Below are positions 60,488 to 64,000 of a stretch of DNA of 64,000 bases, one piece after another. The stretch is from Paenibacillus sp. J2TS4. GTDB lineage: Bacteria; Bacillota; Bacilli; Paenibacillales; NBRC-103111. Where the stretch lies: positions 124,001 to 188,000 of the forward strand of contig NZ_BOSH01000001.1 of assembly GCF_018403245.1 (NCBI RefSeq), given 5' to 3'. The first letter of the stretch is position 1. Every line of letters begins with the position of its first letter. The position numbers and the translations under genes were made by a program. Below the pieces are notes generated by a model that saw nothing but the letters and a program-made list of their open reading frames with translations, was not told where the DNA came from and ran no database searches.

Positions 60488-61519
60488 CTACGTATCCAAC
60501 ATATCCCACTCATCGCCCAAAACCCAACGGAGCGCAGAGAGCTTGCCGTTAATCATTCCCCATTCAAAGTCATCCCACGGTCCTAGATCATCTAATCCGA
60601 AACGTTCTTCAACCCTTGCGGCAGATCTAAGTGCTCCTTCCCATATATCGCGCTGTATTGGGCGTGTCTCATGATTCTTAATAGGAAAGTGTTCTTTCTC
60701 AACAATTTCCACAATACCTGCTTCGATTTTCTCTCTGCGTACTTGATGGCGATTGTACCAAACCTTGGTAGCAAACTCGTCAATAGCTTCAACAATTTCA
60801 GTCAGTCGTCTTGGTTCTTCAACCCAATAATGCTCAATCATTAGGTCTTCGAACTGCTCAGGCTGAATGTATTGGAGTGCTTCGCTCAGACTTATAAAAT
60901 AGAGAGATCTAGTAGTGGAAAAATATGCTTCGATATCGGGGTGCGGTAACTTCTTGTTTGCATATGGATGGCTAAAATCATGTGTGTTATGAGAGAGAAA
61001 TGCAAACTGATTGCCAGCCACCTCGTTTTGTTCGATCAAATCCGCATATATCTCGATAAGAATCGCATCGTCAATACTATTGCGTTGTCTATGGAAAGGG
61101 GCGCGTTTATCAATCGCTCGTTGTGCTGCTCGAAGCTTCACTGCATCGGAAATTTCTATTGTAGGAGTACTGGAAAATAGCCTTTCTATACGGCTAACCA
61201 TATCTACGGCTGCTTCGCCTAAAATAGGAAGACGATGATCAACATCGTTAAGCTGGGATATTACAACACTTTTTTGCTGCGGATCGCCAAATTTCTCTAC
61301 TACTTCTTTTACTCGTTTTAAAGTACTTGATATGCTTCGGCTACTTTGTTCAATCACACGATCCTTGTTACGTGCGAATTCATCTATTATTGTCCGAGGC
61401 AAAACTAGCTCTATTTCTCCTTGCTGCACCAGTTCTTCAAGGGCAGCCAAGAGTGCTTGCTGTTGGTAATCCTTTGCGAGATCAAGCCAAACGCATGTAT
61501 CAATTAATATTTTGAACAT
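60488..61519 (-). CDS. PIN-domain ribonuclease-like protein (DUF4935 type)
   Basis: 343 residues (GAAGGAGT before ATG 61519). The PIN fold gives conserved acids in FKILIDTCVWLDLAKD (Asp7), VLPRTIIDEFARNKDRV (Glu), NSIDDAILIEIYADL and FAFLSHNTHDFSHPY. It is longer than toxin PINs, with a helical C-terminal half that ends VLGDEWDMLDT. Such long PIN proteins occur in defence islands. It starts 36 bases from the end of the PLD-type gene and so is probably translated from the same mRNA. Confidence 0.82.
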   Translation of the reverse strand: MFKILIDTCVWLDLAKDYQQQALLAALEELVQQGEIELVLPRTIIDEFARNKDRVIEQSSRSISSTLKRVKEVVEKFGDPQQKSVVISQLNDVDHRLPILGEAAVDMVSRIERLFSSTPTIEISDAVKLRAAQRAIDKRAPFHRQRNSIDDAILIEIYADLIEQNEVAGNQFAFLSHNTHDFSHPYANKKLPHPDIEAYFSTTRSLYFISLSEALQYIQPEQFEDLMIEHYWVEEPRRLTEIVEAIDEFATKVWYNRHQVRREKIEAGIVEIVEKEHFPIKNHETRPIQRDIWEGALRSAARVEERFGLDDLGPWDDFEWGMINGKLSALRWVLGDEWDMLDT

Positions 61520-61555
61520 TTCACGACTCCTTCAATTATGCAATGTGTCGGACTA

Positions 61556-62593
61556 TTATTCCATGCTGCCCTCAATAATGCTAATTACATGCTGGGCAAA
61601 CTCATCTGATAACCGGATCTTATCGGCCCCGAATTGTAATGCACCAAGTGTTCTCCCGCCCACATAAGTAACTGCCAGTTTGCTATTAAAGGAGGCCTGA
61701 ATTGACGAGATCGTATTATTGAATGACACCCATGACTGACTGTATTTCGAACAGAGATTCTTAGCTTTGACTTCCCAAGGCCATCTGCTGTTTTTATCCC
61801 AAATATAAGGTTCGCTAATGACTTCGAAATATCCCAATAGCTTCGTTGTACCGACTCCGTAACATATCAAGATGTCCCCGATTCGAACGGAGTTTGGTCG
61901 TCTCTTCGAGAAATGCATGACCTCAACACCACTTGATAAAGTCCTCGTTGCTTCAAATGGCTCATCGGAGAAACCAACCGGCTTTATGAAATAGCGAATG
62001 TCTGTCGTGCTTTCAGCAAGCTTATGTTTAATGAAGTTGTTTACCTCCAGATTGATATGGGGGGCAGGCGGTACTCCTGCATTCTGCGAGAAGCTGTCGA
62101 TCTTAACGATGATATTGTGAAGATCATCATTCGTAAGGGCATGACTGCTGACTTTACTGATATCGGTGACAATTTGTTTAAGAAGTGAAGGATCATCAAT
62201 CTGTACACCCCACTCATGGTTATGGTTTAAGCCACGATCTGTGAAGTTTGCTGAAGTGATGATACCCCTGATTGGATTAGCAGCTTTACTAGCGATATAG
62301 ATTTTACCATGCAGCTTGTTATCAACATGTACTCGATACTCAATTGACTGAGTAAGGCAATTCATCGAGAACGAGTAGAGGGAGTTAGCCTTCCTGAATA
62401 GGTCTGGGTCGTTATCCCTCAGGGTTGTGATAAGCACTATACGTTTGACTCTTGAAGGAGCGATAATCTCGTCAAAGAATACGTCAAATGACTCCATGAG
62501 ATATGGGCTAATGATAAATAACTCATCTGCATCCCTGACTAAGTCCTTTATTTCATTAAAGTGACTGGAGTCAATATTATTTAAAATCTTCAT
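61556..62593 (-). CDS. Phospholipase-D-type nuclease fused to a PUA/EVE-like domain
   Basis: 345 residues from ATG 62593 (AAGGAGAAGG ahead). N-terminal PLD part: KDLVRDADELFIISPYLMESFDVFFDEI, then VHVDNKLHGKIYIASKAANPIRGIITSANFTDRGLNHNHEWGVQID with His95-x-Lys97 and Asn116 of a single HKD half-site, as in dimeric PLD nucleases such as BfiI. The C-terminal part, GVEVMHFSKRRPNSVRIGDILICYGVGTTKLLGYFEVISEPYIWDKNSRWPWEVKAKNL, looks like the EVE/ASCH (PUA-like) fold, which can bind modified bases. A modification-dependent restriction enzyme is the simplest reading. It heads a minus-strand set with PIN and TIGR02391 genes. Confidence 0.72.
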   Translation of the reverse strand: MKILNNIDSSHFNEIKDLVRDADELFIISPYLMESFDVFFDEIIAPSRVKRIVLITTLRDNDPDLFRKANSLYSFSMNCLTQSIEYRVHVDNKLHGKIYIASKAANPIRGIITSANFTDRGLNHNHEWGVQIDDPSLLKQIVTDISKVSSHALTNDDLHNIIVKIDSFSQNAGVPPAPHINLEVNNFIKHKLAESTTDIRYFIKPVGFSDEPFEATRTLSSGVEVMHFSKRRPNSVRIGDILICYGVGTTKLLGYFEVISEPYIWDKNSRWPWEVKAKNLCSKYSQSWVSFNNTISSIQASFNSKLAVTYVGGRTLGALQFGADKIRLSDEFAQHVISIIEGSME

Positions 62594-62864
62594 TGCTAAC
62601 CTTCTCCTTGCATGGCCTACATCTAATTTTTTTTGACGCTTTATCAATATCTATTTTGACGAAATGGGCCTTTTTTCCTGCCTCTATGCAAATAAAATAA
62701 GAGCTTACCTCGAATAAGATAAAGAAACTCATTAAGTTGGCTCTCAACTTTACCAATTCATGTATAATCTAAAAGCATAGAGTTACTAACGCTACTAAAT
62801 CATCATATGATTTACTTTAATAAAGACATACTAAGAAATTTAGCTTCCCCTTTTCAAGCTATAC
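62594..62864. other. Intergenic region, promoter likely
   Basis: AT-rich with no gene. TGTATAATC at about 62761 on the plus strand and nearby AT boxes may be part of a promoter, but no pair of boxes is convincing. Confidence 0.35.
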
Positions 62865-63848
62865 TCATTGTTCAACGTGCTCGCTATTTATTGTTTCATG
62901 GTGTTGAGTTGCTTCGAAAAATCTTAACTTGTATAAATCTTCATTGACATCATTATTATTAGGTGTTTCTTTGATAGTAAAGTATCCTAAGTCTTGATAT
63001 TTTCTAGCATACTTAGAGGCAGCCTCTTGCCCCCAATTAGGAGCGGGGCTGCCATTGCTATAAGTAGCATTTGCATCGTTATCCAGACAGAACACAATCT
63101 CTCTAATCGGATTATACTGAAGAAATCTCTCAAGTGCCTGATCGGACAGGCATCCGAGCGAAATGTAGTGAGCGGATTCCCAGTCTTGACCTCGTAGTTT
63201 CGCAATTGTAGCCCGACTCATAGCATCAATGGGGCTTTCACATACATATACCCGCTTGCTGTTAGAATTCCCGGTTAGATGAAACGGATAACTTTTGTCC
63301 GAATGCTCCCGATCCTGCTTGAAAGGCTTGTTTGGAGTGGTGCCGCGCATGGAGCAATACCGTGCAGTACCTTCTTGATCATATCCAACAAACACGCAGT
63401 TCCCTGTTTTGTCCTGCTGATACAACTTCTTTTCATGCATGAGTAATGAAATGATTTCAGGCGCTATTCCGCGCACTTGAATTAAATACCACGCAACCCG
63501 TTTGTAATTTGGTGCTTTATCGGGAAGTATGAGCTGCCCACGTTCTCTAATTCCAGAAGTAACAACCTTTTGAGGCAACTCCAATTCAAGCAAATAAGCG
63601 ACAGCCTCTTTAAATGTCATTCTGCAAAAATGCATGGCAAAATCAATCGTTCCGCCATGTGTATTACTGGAAAAGTGAAAGTACCGATTGCTGTTCTTAA
63701 AGAAATAAAGCCCCCCACTTTGCTTGGCATGATACGCGCGGCGGCCGCCGTTCTCAAGTACATAACCCTGTGATTTTGCAAATTCAATCAGATTCACCTG
63801 ATTGGCTGATCTAATTTGCTCTTTGGTAAACAAAGTATGTTGTGTCAT
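62865..63848 (-). CDS. DUF3991/Toprim primase-like protein
   Basis: 327 residues, GGAGGGA before ATG 63848. The N-terminal part (FTKEQIRSANQVNLIEFAKSQGYVLENGGRRAYHAKQSGGLYFFKNSNRYFHFSSNTHGGTIDFAMHFCRMTFKEAVAYLL) is the zinc-finger-like CHC2/DUF3991 region with Cys replaced, and the Toprim domain has RVYVCESPIDAMSRATI and REIVFCLDNDA. Such proteins occur in most Bacillota ICEs and are thought to prime complementary-strand synthesis in the recipient or protect entering DNA. Confidence 0.85.
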   Translation of the reverse strand: MTQHTLFTKEQIRSANQVNLIEFAKSQGYVLENGGRRAYHAKQSGGLYFFKNSNRYFHFSSNTHGGTIDFAMHFCRMTFKEAVAYLLELELPQKVVTSGIRERGQLILPDKAPNYKRVAWYLIQVRGIAPEIISLLMHEKKLYQQDKTGNCVFVGYDQEGTARYCSMRGTTPNKPFKQDREHSDKSYPFHLTGNSNSKRVYVCESPIDAMSRATIAKLRGQDWESAHYISLGCLSDQALERFLQYNPIREIVFCLDNDANATYSNGSPAPNWGQEAASKYARKYQDLGYFTIKETPNNNDVNEDLYKLRFFEATQHHETINSEHVEQ

Positions 63849-63850
63849 GG

Positions 63851-63868
63851 ACGCATCCCTCCATGCGT
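63851..63868 (-). promoter_or_regulatory. Hairpin presenting the Toprim gene's RBS
   Basis: ACGCAT-CCCTCC-ATGCGT is a perfect 6-bp inverted repeat. On the minus strand its loop is the ribosome site GGAGGG of the gene starting at 63848, so folding would expose the site in a loop instead of hiding it. Confidence 0.45.
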
Positions 63869-63896
63869 TGTTTAGGAAGGTGGAAAATCGTATAAT
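63868..63896 (+). promoter_or_regulatory. Sigma-A type promoter of the Rpn gene
   Basis: TTGTTT (63868-63873), 17 bases, TATAAT (63891-63896), then AAAGGGGGAGA before the ATG at 63928. Confidence 0.6.
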
Positions 63897-63927
63897 ATAG
63901 ATAGGAATTTGGAAAGGGGGAGATGGG

Positions 63928-64000
63928 ATGTCTTCAGATGTGAATCCTGAAACGGTGCATCAGCGGCATGATACCTCCTACCGTTTTTTGCTCTCAAGTA
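63928..64000 (+). CDS. Rpn-family recombination-promoting nuclease, N-terminus only
   Basis: Only the first 24 codons lie in the window: MSSDVNPETVHQRHDTSYRFLLS... ending with SS. H-D-x-x-Y-R-x-LLS is the opening of the Rpn/PF04754 transposase_31 nuclease family, where the Asp belongs to the PD-(D/E)XK active site. GGGGGAGA lies upstream. Rpn proteins cut DNA and may act in recombination or defence. Confidence 0.75.
   Translation, partial: MSSDVNPETVHQRHDTSYRFLLSS

Noticed and set aside
1..64000. CRISPR arrays
   Set aside because: No regularly spaced identical repeats with unique spacers were seen; the repeats present are few, degenerate and irregularly spaced.
1..64000. Complete insertion sequences with terminal repeats
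   Set aside because: ISL3-, IS110- and DUF6431-like pieces are all fragments with broken frames, and no matching terminal inverted repeats or target duplications could be found by eye.

Overview
The window looks like part of a low-to-mid GC member of the Bacillota, most likely Paenibacillaceae-like. Reasons are strong AGGAGG-type ribosome binding sites, frequent TTG and GTG starts, sigma-A type promoters, an S-layer-homology remnant, and gene families common in Paenibacillus and relatives. The genus is an inference and cannot be proved from this sequence alone. Most of the window reads as one large integrative conjugative element (ICE) with heavily scarred cargo.

Layout. 1-3.4 kb is the integration end: the start of a ParA-type ATPase, the 3' half of a tRNA-Leu(CAA) gene that forms the attachment core, a tyrosine integrase, a small excisionase-like HTH protein and an ICE-type sigma-70-like factor with a structured leader. 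3.8-33 kb is cargo. Live genes include a KTR zinc-ribbon protein, TetR plus acetyltransferase, an XRE regulator with a peptide deformylase, DUF3626, a small kinase-like ATPase, LysE exporters, MFS pumps, a fused histidine kinase/response regulator, nucleotidyltransferases, PadR regulators and a VOC/MFS resistance-like operon. Mixed among them are many broken genes: aminoglycoside-phosphotransferase-like fragments, GNAT, TetR, multicopper oxidase, FAD monooxygenase, and ISL3-, IS110- and DUF6431-like transposon debris.

33-56 kb is the transfer module, almost all on the minus strand. It combines a conjugative type IV secretion system (MobP-type relaxase, MobC-like accessory protein, VirD4-type coupling protein split into two genes, VirB4-type ATPase with a separate N-terminal-like protein, TrbL/VirB6-like, VirB2-like and PrgI/VirB3-like proteins) with a nearly complete Tad-type pilus machine (CpaF/TadA ATPase, TadB, TadC, CpaB, A24 prepilin peptidase, two TadZ-like P-loop proteins, DUF4320, TadE-like and Flp-like small proteins). 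A candidate oriT lies upstream of mobC near 55.8 kb.

56-64 kb is a defence cluster: a two-gene Hachiman system (HamA/HamB), then a minus-strand set of a phospholipase-D-type nuclease fused to a PUA/EVE-like domain, a PIN-domain protein and a TIGR02391/HEPN-like protein, followed by a DUF3991/Toprim primase-like protein and the start of an Rpn-family nuclease. The genes suggest one self-transmissible element carrying integration, Tad-assisted conjugation, resistance cargo in decay, and anti-phage defence.
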